Of a DNA stretch of 64,000 nt, positions 27,715-35,996 are shown one piece after another. The notes under the pieces are model-generated. The model worked only from the letters and a program-made list of their open reading frames with translations. It had not been told where the DNA came from and searched no databases. The DNA comes from an uncultured bacterium. Its GTDB lineage: Bacteria; Bacteroidota; Bacteroidia; Bacteroidales; Rikenellaceae. The number at the start of each line of letters is the position of its first letter. The first letter of the stretch is position 1. A program made the translations under genes and the position numbers. The stretch covers positions 124,001 to 188,000 of the forward strand of contig CAJMNH010000002.1 of assembly GCA_905214725.1 (NCBI GenBank), written 5' to 3'.

Positions 27715-28158
27715 TTATTCGCTTTTTTCGATGGTTATTCCCACGGCCTCGATGCCGCGCACCGGCTCAGAAGGGCGAATCGTCATCCGGTATTCGCCTT
27801 CCCGACGCAACACCGCCCGCCGCCGGTAAAGCACGGCCGTATCGCGCAGAAGCGGCGAAGGCCCGTGCGAAGGAGCGAGCCGCAGCGCGAAGGTCTCCGT
27901 CAGACGAAGTGAATCGGGCGCAACGGTCGTCACCTCCAGATCGACCGGATCGCCTGCGAAAGCGGCATCGTAGCGCACAACGAACCGCAAATCGCACTCG
28001 GAGAGCGTATCCGCATTCGTGAAACGCACCTGCACGCCGTCCCGCCATTCGAGCGGATCGACGTCGGCCACCACGGCCCGATGCGAAGAGAGACACCCCG
28101 CTGCCGGCAGCAACGCCAGCAGCAGCAACGCCAGCAGAATCCGGTTCGCCTTTCCCAT
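27715..28158 (-). CDS. gldH: GldH-like lipoprotein
   Basis: This 147-residue protein has a lipoprotein signal (LLPAAGC) and a beta-rich body. Size, lipobox and the position directly after the PSP1/RicT gene fit the gliding-motility lipoprotein GldH, whose gene sits beside this PSP1 gene in many Bacteroidota. Non-gliding gut species keep it, so its basic role is not gliding and is not well defined. Start at 28158 was chosen for the signal peptide; the ORF extends further upstream. Confidence 0.7.
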   Translation of the reverse strand: MGKANRILLALLLLALLPAAGCLSSHRAVVADVDPLEWRDGVQVRFTNADTLSECDLRFVVRYDAAFAGDPVDLEVTTVAPDSLRLTETFALRLAPSHGPSPLLRDTAVLYRRRAVLRREGEYRMTIRPSEPVRGIEAVGITIEKSE

Positions 28159-28248
28159 ACACGCTGTCAATAAGAATCCACCCTTGCAGGCGGATTCGTC
28201 GGTCGCTCGAAAGCGCAGAGGAATCCCTCCCCGCCCTATCACTGTTTA

Positions 28249-29772
28249 TTACTCCTTAGCGCCGCCGTTCTTTCCGCCGTCGTTACCGGAAGACCCGCCC
28301 GACGCCGAACGATTGTTGTTATTCCCTTGATTTCCGCCGCCGCGGTTCGGACGGCCGCCCTGCCGGTTCCGGTCTCCTCGGCCCTCGCCGTTCCGGTTTT
28401 CACCTCCGCGATTTTCACCTCCGCGACCGCCGTTGCCCCGACGTCCGCTGCGGCGATCCCCACGCGGCCGATCGCCATTGCGTTCGCCGCCCTGCGATCC
28501 TGCGTTTTCACCGCCGCCGGCCCCCGAACCGCCTTTCTGCGGATTACGAACGGGACGCGGCGCCCGCCCCGAAGCGCCGGCTTCGCCTCCGGCTCCCTGC
28601 TCCGAACCCGCGGCGCCTTCGGCCGCTCCGTCGCGCGGACCGGTTTTCCGGTCGCCGCGGCGACGCTTGCCGCTGCGGCGCTTGCTGTCGAAACGGGTGA
28701 TGCTGTCCTCCTCCGAACGATAGGTCGGCTCCTCGGTCACAGCCGGAACGTCCACCTCCGAAAGCAGACGGTCGACTTTCTTGCCGGCGCGGTTGAGCGC
28801 CTGAATTTCCTTCACGCGGTCGACCGAAAGCGTGACGACATTCACCAACGCATCCTTGCTGCTGCTGAACTGCATCGTACGGGCCAGAATATCGCTCTTG
28901 ACGAGATAGTACTCGCCGTCGAGCGCTTGCAGCGGCTCCCGAACGCGCGGGAAATCACGCCGTGCATCGGCATAGGTGTCGTATTCGTAAACCAGACAAC
29001 ATTTGAGTTTCGAACACTGTCCGGCCAGTTTCTGCGGGTTGAGCGACAACTCCTGCATGCGGGCGGCGTTGGTCGTGACGCTCGAAAAACTGGCGATCCA
29101 CGACGCGCAGCACAACTCGCGGCCGCAGGCGCCCAGACCGCCGATACGGCCCGCCTCCTGCCGCGCGCCGATCTGCTTCATCTCGATACGGATATGGAAC
29201 TGCTCTGCGAAAACCTTGATCAGTTCGCGGAAATCGACCCGTTCGTCGGCGATGTAATAGAAGATTGCCTTGATCTTGTCGCCCTGATACTCCACGTCGC
29301 CGATCTTCATGTTCAACCCCATGTCGGCGGCGATCTGCCGCGAAAGAATCATGGTCTCGTGTTCGAGCGCGATGGCCTCCTGCCAGCGTTCGATGTCATA
29401 GGGCTTGGCCTTGCGGTAGATCTTCTTGAATTCGCCGTTGTAGGGGTTGAAGCCCGTGCGTTTCATCTGCTTGGCCACCATGTCGCCCGTGAGCGAAACG
29501 ATGCCGATGTCGTGTCCCGGCGAGGCTTCGACGGCGACGATATCACCGACCTCGAGCGGGAGGTTGTTGACGTTCTGATAATAGGAACGGCGCGTGTTCT
29601 TGAAGCGAACTTCGAATATATCGGTCGGAAGATGATCGGGATAGTCGGCGAGCCACTGCGTTTCATGGAGCTTGAAGCATCCGTCGCAGACGGTCGCATG
29701 GCACTCCTCGCCGCAGTTGCAGAAGGCGGCGCCGCGACCGATCTCCGGTCTGTTTTTACAATTGCAGGACAT
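28249..29772 (-). CDS. ricT: PSP1-domain RicT-like protein with long RG-rich tail
   Basis: This 507-residue protein has a Cys-rich N-terminus (CNCKNRPEIG, CNCGEEC), a PSP1 domain (about 40-300) with the conserved GACGRELCCASW and CSKLKCCLVYEYD cysteine segments, and a tail of about 130 residues made mostly of G, R, N, E and D (RGGENRGG-type repeats). RicT proteins form an Fe-S complex with YlbF and YmcA that controls RNase Y in Bacillus; here the partners are not known. The start at 29772 (MSCNCKN) fits the family. It heads the ricT-gldH-trmB unit. Confidence 0.88.
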   Translation of the reverse strand: MSCNCKNRPEIGRGAAFCNCGEECHATVCDGCFKLHETQWLADYPDHLPTDIFEVRFKNTRRSYYQNVNNLPLEVGDIVAVEASPGHDIGIVSLTGDMVAKQMKRTGFNPYNGEFKKIYRKAKPYDIERWQEAIALEHETMILSRQIAADMGLNMKIGDVEYQGDKIKAIFYYIADERVDFRELIKVFAEQFHIRIEMKQIGARQEAGRIGGLGACGRELCCASWIASFSSVTTNAARMQELSLNPQKLAGQCSKLKCCLVYEYDTYADARRDFPRVREPLQALDGEYYLVKSDILARTMQFSSSKDALVNVVTLSVDRVKEIQALNRAGKKVDRLLSEVDVPAVTEEPTYRSEEDSITRFDSKRRSGKRRRGDRKTGPRDGAAEGAAGSEQGAGGEAGASGRAPRPVRNPQKGGSGAGGGENAGSQGGERNGDRPRGDRRSGRRGNGGRGGENRGGENRNGEGRGDRNRQGGRPNRGGGNQGNNNNRSASGGSSGNDGGKNGGAKE

Positions 29773-29790
29773 TCTTTCGTGTTTTAGCCA

Positions 29791-29822
29791 CAAATATAAA
29801 CATTTTTCAACGGAATCCCAAC
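29791..29822 (-). promoter_or_regulatory. promoter of ricT-gldH-trmB
   Basis: GTTG (29822-29819), a 20-bp spacer and TATATTTG (29798-29791) on the minus strand. The leader would be about 12 nt. Confidence 0.5.
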
Positions 29823-29901
29823 ATCTTTTTCACAGGGCATCGGATTTGCCGCAGCGGGCGGTTCCGACGGGAACGCGCCGCCGGTTCTTCCATGCGGAGA
29901 T

Positions 29902-29930
29902 AAAAAAGAGCCGGAACCAAGTTCCGGCTC
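29902..29930 (-). terminator. terminator of the MATE gene
   Basis: GAGCCGGAAC at 29908-29917 pairs with GTTCCGGCTC at 29921-29930 with a 3-nt loop. The leftward tail is TTTTTTA. Confidence 0.85.
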
Positions 29931-29949
29931 GAAATCGAATCTTTCCTTC

Positions 29950-31317
29950 CTACTCGGCGACGCCCGTCGTCCGCAGCCGATGCAGATCCCGACGGACGCG
30001 CAGCAGGTAGAGCGCGGCGGCCGTCGTCAGGCCGACGAAATAACCGATGAAAAGCCCCCAAGGCCCCAGTCCGAGGGTGAATCCGCAGAGGTACCCCACC
30101 GGCAGATTCAGCACCCAATAGGCGGCGAAGGCCAGCGGCATGATGATCTTCACGTCCTGCACGCCGCGCAGCACCCCCACCGAGATGTTCTGGATTCCGT
30201 CCGACAACTGGTAAAGGGCGATCAGCACGAGCATCGACGACGCCAGCGAGATCACTTCGCCGTTCGCGGTGAAGATAAACGGAATCACGCGGCGCAGCGC
30301 AACGAACACGATCGCCGCGAAGAGATTCCACGCAATGACGATATGCAGCGCAGCCTTGGCGGCCACACCCAGCTCGTCGAACCGCCGCGCACCGTAGCAG
30401 TGCGAAATACGGATCGTCGTGGCGGCGCCTACGGCCGTGACGATCATAAAGGCGAAGTTGCCCATTGTCAGGGCGATCTGGTTGGCGCTGATGGCCACGG
30501 CGTCGAACCACCCCATCATGATGCTCGTCAGCACAAAGGCCGAAGCTTCGAGGAACATCTGCCCCGAAATCGGCACGCCCATACGCACCAACTGTTTTAC
30601 CGAACGGCGCGAATAGCTTACCTCGGGCAGTAATACGGCGTACTCGCGCAGCCGGTTGCGGCGATAGAAGTACCAGACGGCGACGAGCGGCATCGCGATG
30701 CGCGAAATGAGCGTCGCCACACCCGCACCCGTAGCGCCCATCGCCTCGAAACCGCAGTGTCCGAAGATGAAAACCCAGTTCAGCACGACGTTCATCAGAT
30801 TGCAGCCGATCACGATTACCATCGAAACGACGGTGTTGCCCACCCCTTCCAGAAACTGCTTGAAGGCGAAAAACAGCATCACGGCCGGCATGCTGCAAGC
30901 CATGAGTTTATAGTACGGAATCGCCTGATCGACCACCTCCACGGGCTGTCCCATGCGATACATGAGCGGAATGACGGCCAACTGCACCGCGGCGATCAGA
31001 AAGCCCAGCACCGTGTAGAAAATCATGCTGTTTTTGAGATAATCCGCCGCGCCGCGCTTGTCGCCCTGCGCGAAACACTCGCCCACCAACGGCGTCAAAC
31101 CCAACGTCAAGCCCATTCCCGTGACGAAGAGAATGAAGAAGACCGCGCCGCCGAACGACACGGCGGCCAGCGGCAGCGGGTCTTCGCCGCCGAACTGCCC
31201 CACCATGGCATTGTCGGCGAACTGCACCAGAATCTGCCCCACCTGCGACAGCACGACGGGCAGAGCCAATTTCAGATTGGCCCGATATTGTTCCTTATAA
31301 CGCGAAAAACTGTACAT
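29950..31317 (-). CDS. MATE family multidrug efflux protein
   Basis: This 455-residue membrane protein has about 12 helices in two halves, with N-terminal SQVGQILVQFADNAMVGQFG, the usual MATE/NorM opening. The family exports cationic drugs or metabolites in exchange for Na+ or H+; the substrate is unknown. It is transcribed alone. Its promoter lies within a dispersed repeat unit (31325-31397), with the -7 element ending 7 bp before the ATG, so the mRNA is probably almost leaderless. Confidence 0.9.
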   Translation of the reverse strand: MYSFSRYKEQYRANLKLALPVVLSQVGQILVQFADNAMVGQFGGEDPLPLAAVSFGGAVFFILFVTGMGLTLGLTPLVGECFAQGDKRGAADYLKNSMIFYTVLGFLIAAVQLAVIPLMYRMGQPVEVVDQAIPYYKLMACSMPAVMLFFAFKQFLEGVGNTVVSMVIVIGCNLMNVVLNWVFIFGHCGFEAMGATGAGVATLISRIAMPLVAVWYFYRRNRLREYAVLLPEVSYSRRSVKQLVRMGVPISGQMFLEASAFVLTSIMMGWFDAVAISANQIALTMGNFAFMIVTAVGAATTIRISHCYGARRFDELGVAAKAALHIVIAWNLFAAIVFVALRRVIPFIFTANGEVISLASSMLVLIALYQLSDGIQNISVGVLRGVQDVKIIMPLAFAAYWVLNLPVGYLCGFTLGLGPWGLFIGYFVGLTTAAALYLLRVRRDLHRLRTTGVAE

Positions 31318-31324
31318 AGGGCCG

Positions 31325-31397
31325 CAAAGATACGATTAAGCCGAGTGCAATGCAAATTTATTTGCAATTGCCGAGGCGGAGTATCTAAGGCGAAGCC
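31325..31397 (-). repeat. promoter-bearing repeat unit upstream of the MATE gene
   Basis: This is one unit of the 72-74 bp family also found in tandem at 59570-59735. It contains TTTG (31356-31353), a 20-bp spacer and TATCTTTG (31332-31325) facing the MATE gene, then the shared GAGTATCTAAGGCGAAGCC segment. Confidence 0.75.
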
Positions 31398-31885
31398 AAA
31401 GAGTCCGAAAATTAAAGATGAAAAATTAAAATTTATCGCGCGGAGCGCACCGCAAAGTCCGCTCTTTTCGCAGTGCGACCGGGCAGGCCACAGGCCTGCT
31501 AAAATCATAGTTGCGCGTAGCGCACCAACGGCTCCGCATTGCGAAAAATCGGGAAGCAGAACCGGCGACGGACGCGCCGTCAAGAAGCGCAGGCGCGAGC
31601 TTGTCCGCGTAGCGCTGGCGTGAGCGACGTCGGTTCCCCGAATTTTTCGCCTTACCTTCGCTACGCTCGGTTTCCTCCTTCTGGCGCGGTATAGCCCGCT
31701 TGCGGTCTCTGCCCGCGCTGCGTGCGTCGGGTGCGGATGGTTTTACGCCGCTTTTTGTGGAAAAAGCGGCAAAAAGATTCCTGCGACGAATTCAGAAATT
31801 TGGTGCGAGACTTTTCCTGCTCTTCCTCCGCCGTTTTCATAGTGCGGAATATAACAGACCTTTGGCCCGTCCGAAACAATAACCT
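31398..31885. other. noncoding region, possible decayed sequence
   Basis: No supported gene. It contains A/T-rich filler (ATTAAAGATGAAAAATTAAA) and G+C-rich stretches that read like remnants. A hairpin at 31747-31770 (10-bp stem GCCGCTTTTT with complement, loop GTGG) lies downstream of the leftward gene at 31886, but without a T tail on that strand. Confidence 0.45.
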
Positions 31886-32506
31886 TTATCGCGCGAAACG
31901 CACGTACTCGGCATAGACGATCCGCGTGTGGGGATTCGACGAGACGATCTCCTGCCTTACGGCTTTCGTGCCGAAGCGGAAGAAGAGAAACCGACGCGGC
32001 ACACGGTGGACGATCTGCCGCAGCGTGTCGACGCTCTCGATGCGGCAGGCGACCGAGTCGCCCCGAACGCATCCCTCGACCGTCACCCACGGATCGTTCC
32101 AACGAAAAAACCGCACGCTGTCGAACCGCACAACCGATTTTAACCGGTCGCTGTCGCATACCGCAGCGAACGTGCGCCGCACGACGCTGTCTCCGAGCGG
32201 CGCACGCACTTCGATTTCGGTGGCGGCGGCAAACGTCGCGGCGGCTTCGACCCGCCGCAGCCGGATGCCCAACCGCCGGATACGCTCCGCATCGCCGGCC
32301 CGCAACCGTTCGAACTCGCGGCAACGCAGTTGCAACACCTCGACCGACGCGGCGGCCTCGCCCGCCCGCGTACGGTAGTGTTCAACCTGCGACAGCAGGG
32401 CGCGTTGGTTCTGTTCGAGACGGCGCGTCTCCGTGCGGTAACGACGCAGACTCCCTGCCAACAGCAACGTGACGGCAAGGGCATAAAAGAGAAGATATTT
32501 TTTCAT
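31886..32506 (-). CDS. single-pass coiled-coil protein, phage-like (DUF6549-like)
   Basis: This 206-residue protein has an N-terminal membrane helix (about 4-19), a long coiled coil (about 22-95, EQNQRALLSQVEHYRTRAGE) and a beta-rich C-terminus ending in RFLFFRFGTKAVRQE and SSNPHTRIVYAEY. From memory this family, with exactly this ending, recurs in Bacteroidota prophages and mobile elements, where a spanin-like lysis role has been guessed; I cannot verify that. No other phage gene is near. Start at 32506 (MKKYLLFYA) follows an in-frame Arg-rich extension that overlaps the aminotransferase-like gene and is a shadow of it. Confidence 0.65.
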   Translation of the reverse strand: MKKYLLFYALAVTLLLAGSLRRYRTETRRLEQNQRALLSQVEHYRTRAGEAAASVEVLQLRCREFERLRAGDAERIRRLGIRLRRVEAAATFAAATEIEVRAPLGDSVVRRTFAAVCDSDRLKSVVRFDSVRFFRWNDPWVTVEGCVRGDSVACRIESVDTLRQIVHRVPRRFLFFRFGTKAVRQEIVSSNPHTRIVYAEYVRFAR

Positions 32507-32556
32507 GATGACGACGGTTTCCGCACAAGATAGCGCCGTATGCGGCCGTCGTGTTT

Positions 32557-33324
32557 CTATTTTTCGGGAAGCGCCGCCAACGCCGACGCGATGCGCTCGG
32601 CCATGAGCGAAAGATAGAGCGCATCGCCGCACGAAGAGATCGAACAGACCCCTTCGCAATCGAAGGAGAAGAGTTCGTCGAACAGCCCCAACTGATCGGC
32701 CCCGACCGGTTGTTCGGCCAGCGGAATCCCCGTCCGGCGAGCCGCCTCGGCGACCAGCGTGCGTTCGACATCGGGCGCAGCGGGCGACGAGTAGATCACA
32801 TCGTCGTGCACGGCGAACAACGGCGCATCGTCGGCGCGGTGGACGATGCCGTCGCCATCGCAAAGAATTGCGCAGCGCGCGCCGCGCCGCGCGGCCTCTT
32901 GCCGTGCCCAACGCACCGCTTCGCGGCGCGCCGACGTGGGCCACTCGGGCCGATAGGTTTCGCACGTCACGACCGCCGCCGCAGGACGCAAACTCCGCAG
33001 GGCATACTCCCGATAGAGCGATACGCCGTCAGCCGTCAATGCATGTCCGCCGTCGGCGTAAAACCGCAGCGTGACGGTCGCGCCGCCGGCCGGATAACCG
33101 TTGGCCCGCAACAACGCGCGAATCTCATCGGCGATACGTTCCAGAGAAAGGTTCGCTCTGCATCCGAACAACTGCCGCGCGCCCTCCCGCAGCAGGGCGA
33201 CATGCGCCGCCGCGTGCAACGGCCGGCAGTCGATCGTACGCAGCCGCTGGTAGAGGTAAATCCCTTCGGGCAACCCCTCGCCGAGCGGCGTCAAACGGCC
33301 GTTGATGGAACAGAAGTCGGTCAT
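32557..33324 (-). CDS. class IV aminotransferase-like protein lacking the PLP lysine
   Basis: This 255-residue protein has the overall pattern of class IV PLP enzymes (PabC, IlvE, D-amino acid transaminase). The second-domain segment GARCAILCDGDGIVHRADDA corresponds to the conserved DG-V-E region, and the C-terminus has DELFSFDCEGVCSISSCG. The only lysine in the whole protein is the last residue, so the Schiff-base lysine is missing; the expected position reads EWPTSARREA. It may be a pseudoenzyme or use another chemistry. It lies 13 bp after holA on the same strand, so it is probably co-transcribed with tilS and holA. Confidence 0.7.
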   Translation of the reverse strand: MTDFCSINGRLTPLGEGLPEGIYLYQRLRTIDCRPLHAAAHVALLREGARQLFGCRANLSLERIADEIRALLRANGYPAGGATVTLRFYADGGHALTADGVSLYREYALRSLRPAAAVVTCETYRPEWPTSARREAVRWARQEAARRGARCAILCDGDGIVHRADDAPLFAVHDDVIYSSPAAPDVERTLVAEAARRTGIPLAEQPVGADQLGLFDELFSFDCEGVCSISSCGDALYLSLMAERIASALAALPEK

Positions 33325-33337
33325 CGCAATACCGGAA

Positions 33338-34408
33338 TCAGAGTGTCAGCATTTTGAGCAGCAACTCGCGCAGCAGTTCGCCGTCCGACGCGCCGCCCGC
33401 ATCGAGGCCCTTGCTCTTGCCGTCGTACTCGCGCAACAGCCCCAACACGCCGAAGACCTTGTTGTTGGGCCAGCGGGGCATTGCCTGCCGCAGTTCGTTG
33501 ATCGCAAAGGCGTTGCCCACTTTCAACGCCCGCATCAGCTCGGCATCCGACGGCGCGGCCGTTCCCTGCCGCCGCGCGAGCCAGTAGAGATAATTGAGCA
33601 CGAACAGTTGTTTGAACTGTCCGAACAGCGCCATGACGGTCACCAGCAGCGGATTCTCCTTGGGATTGCGGCCGAAATGGTCGGCGATGCGCAGCGCGCG
33701 CGCCATATCCCGCCCGAGCACCGCCTTGCACAGCTCGAAATTGTTGTACTCGCGCGAGATGCCGATATTCTGCTCGATGTCGCGGTCGGTGATGCGCTGC
33801 GTCCCCTCGGGCAGCGAGACGAGCAGTTTTTCGAGTTCGTTCGAGATCTTCGAGACATCGGTTCCCAAATGGTCGGTGAGCATCGACAACGCTTTCTCGT
33901 CGATCCGGCACCCCTTCGAAGCCACGAATCCCGCGAGCCACTGCCCGATCTCGTAATCGCGCGGCCGCACCGATTCGAAGACCACGCCGCACGCGGCCGC
34001 CTGTTTGTAGAAGGCCGAACGCTTGTCGACGTTCTTCTCCTTGTGGCAGACGACCAGTATGGTCGACGCCTGCGGCTTCTGTGTATAGAGCGAGAGCTTC
34101 TCGATCTGGCGCATCTGCTGCGCCTCTTTGAGGATTACCACTTCGTAACTCCCCATCATCGGCATCTGGCGGCAGAAGTTGATCACCTGCCCGGGTTCCG
34201 TGTCGCGTCCGTAGAGGACGATTTGGTTGAACGACCGTTCGGCTTCCCCGAGAATCGTCGCCGCCAGCCGGTCACACAACGCGTCGATGAAATAGGACTC
34301 GTCGCCCATGAGCAGGTAGACCGGTGCGAACCTGCGCGCGGCGATATCGGCCGACAACCGCTCGTACTGAGCGACCGAATCCCGAAAGCGGACTGCACTC
34401 TTGGCCAT
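33338..34408 (-). CDS. holA: DNA polymerase III, delta subunit
   Basis: This 356-residue protein matches HolA: N-terminal AAA+-like domain with PVYLLMGDESYFIDALCDRL, then RAFYKQAA-type and GTDVSKISNELEKLL segments. Delta opens the beta sliding clamp within the clamp loader. Start at 34408 lies 2 bp after the tilS stop (34411-34413). A longer frame reaching into tilS is discounted because the family begins near APVYLLMGDE. Confidence 0.93.
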   Translation of the reverse strand: MAKSAVRFRDSVAQYERLSADIAARRFAPVYLLMGDESYFIDALCDRLAATILGEAERSFNQIVLYGRDTEPGQVINFCRQMPMMGSYEVVILKEAQQMRQIEKLSLYTQKPQASTILVVCHKEKNVDKRSAFYKQAAACGVVFESVRPRDYEIGQWLAGFVASKGCRIDEKALSMLTDHLGTDVSKISNELEKLLVSLPEGTQRITDRDIEQNIGISREYNNFELCKAVLGRDMARALRIADHFGRNPKENPLLVTVMALFGQFKQLFVLNYLYWLARRQGTAAPSDAELMRALKVGNAFAINELRQAMPRWPNNKVFGVLGLLREYDGKSKGLDAGGASDGELLRELLLKMLTL

Positions 34409-34410
34409 AA

Positions 34411-35751
34411 CTATATGATCTCTTTTGTAATACGTAAAACGTTCTCCGTACGGTCCGTCAAACGGTAGCGGTCGTCGATGCGGCGGCCTACCAGCCACAC
34501 GATTTCGTCGCCCGACACAAGCACGAACTGCCGCTGCTTCTCGGGCAGCGAAACCTTGCGGTCGACCAGATAGTCGCTCACCTTCTTGTGTCCCTCCATG
34601 CCGAAGGGTATGAACGAATCGCCTTCGCGCCAGCGGCGCAGACGGAGCGGATATTGCAGGAGGTCGGCGTCGAGCAGCGCCACCTGCTCCGGCACATCGT
34701 AAGCGCGGATGTCGTCGATGTCGCACGCCTCGTAATAGAGCACCATGTTGCCGCAGTAGCTGCGCTGAGCACCCCGCTCGACGGTCACTTCGCACGCATC
34801 GCCGGGGGCGATCCGTTCGACGAGAATCCGCCCCCGATCGACGCAGGCGACATACTCCTTGGCGTAGAAACGCCGCCCCGACACCTCCTCCGTGAGGGCG
34901 CGGCAGATCGCGTCGCAGACGTCTCCCTTGAAACCGTATTCCGAACTGAGCAACTCGTAGACGGCGAAATTGCGCGGATAGGCCGCTTCGATCCGTTCGA
35001 CATGGATCGTGGCGATCCCGCCGGCCTCGGTCACGACATCCTGCCGCATATGGGCGACGGCCGCTTCGATAAAGAGCTGCGTATCGGTCAGACGCTCGAT
35101 GTTGTGGCGCATCAGGTCGGTGAACTTGGGATTGATTTCGCGGATACGGGGAATCAATCCCAGCCGAATCTTGTTGCGCAGGTATTTGGTCGAGCGGTTC
35201 GAAGAGTCCTCACGGAACGGAATCTTCTGCGCCACGGCGTATTCCAGAATCTCGCGACGCGACGCGAACATCAACGGACGCACCACGTGTCCCATGCGGG
35301 TGCTGATCCCCGTCAACCCGCGCAGTCCCGTCCCGCGCAGCAGATTGATGAAAAAGGTCTCGATCGAATCGTCGGCATGGTGCGCCACGGCGATCGCCGC
35401 ATAACCGTGCTCGCGCCGCAGCTCCTCGAACCACGCATAGCGCAGCCGGCGGGCCGCCATCTCCATCGATTCGCCCGTGCGCTCCATCTCGGCCTTCGTG
35501 TCGAAGCGGCGGTTGTAACACGGCGCGCCGTAGCGGGCCGCTTCGCGCGCCACGATCTGCTCGTCCTCGTCGCTCTCGGCGCCGCGCAACTGGAAATTGC
35601 AGTGCGCCACGCCGATCCGATAATCCAGCGAAGCCATCAGCGACAGCAGCACCATAGAATCGACGCCCCCTGAAACGGTCAGCAAAATACGATCGTCACG
35701 GGTAAAGAGCCCGTGACGCTCGACATAGGATTGAAAACGGTCGGTCAGCAT
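34411..35751 (-). CDS. tilS: tRNA(Ile)-lysidine synthetase
   Basis: This 446-residue protein has the PP-loop SGGVDSMVLL near residue 30, the VAHHADDSIETFFINLLRGT motif and a TilS C-terminal domain. It converts C34 of the CAU isoleucine tRNA to lysidine using ATP and lysine. It heads the tilS-holA-aminotransferase-like unit. Size is normal for the family. Confidence 0.95.
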   Translation of the reverse strand: MLTDRFQSYVERHGLFTRDDRILLTVSGGVDSMVLLSLMASLDYRIGVAHCNFQLRGAESDEDEQIVAREAARYGAPCYNRRFDTKAEMERTGESMEMAARRLRYAWFEELRREHGYAAIAVAHHADDSIETFFINLLRGTGLRGLTGISTRMGHVVRPLMFASRREILEYAVAQKIPFREDSSNRSTKYLRNKIRLGLIPRIREINPKFTDLMRHNIERLTDTQLFIEAAVAHMRQDVVTEAGGIATIHVERIEAAYPRNFAVYELLSSEYGFKGDVCDAICRALTEEVSGRRFYAKEYVACVDRGRILVERIAPGDACEVTVERGAQRSYCGNMVLYYEACDIDDIRAYDVPEQVALLDADLLQYPLRLRRWREGDSFIPFGMEGHKKVSDYLVDRKVSLPEKQRQFVLVSGDEIVWLVGRRIDDRYRLTDRTENVLRITKEII

Positions 35752-35996
35752 CTCCGATTAAATAAAAAATGAAAAATTAAGAATTGTCATATACCTCTCC
35801 CGATTCGTCACAGCCGGTTCCTCTTCTTCGGCTCGTTCCGAACGTTCCCGTTCGAACGCTCCGCGGACGCAGCCTGCGGAGAACGCCATCGGCGGGCCTC
35901 CGCTGCCGGAGCCTGCAGCCCGCCGGCTCGGAGGGCCGCATTTCTCCGGCGATAAGTCCGAATGACACGGTCGCTTTAATTCTTAATTTCAATCTC

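Noticed and set aside
31747..31770. Terminator for the phage-like gene
   Set aside because: A good 10-bp stem, but no T run follows it on the minus strand and it lies 115 bp past the stop.
32507..32965. 153-residue Arg-rich N-terminal extension of the phage-like protein
   Set aside because: It overlaps the aminotransferase-like gene in another frame and precedes a normal membrane-anchor start.
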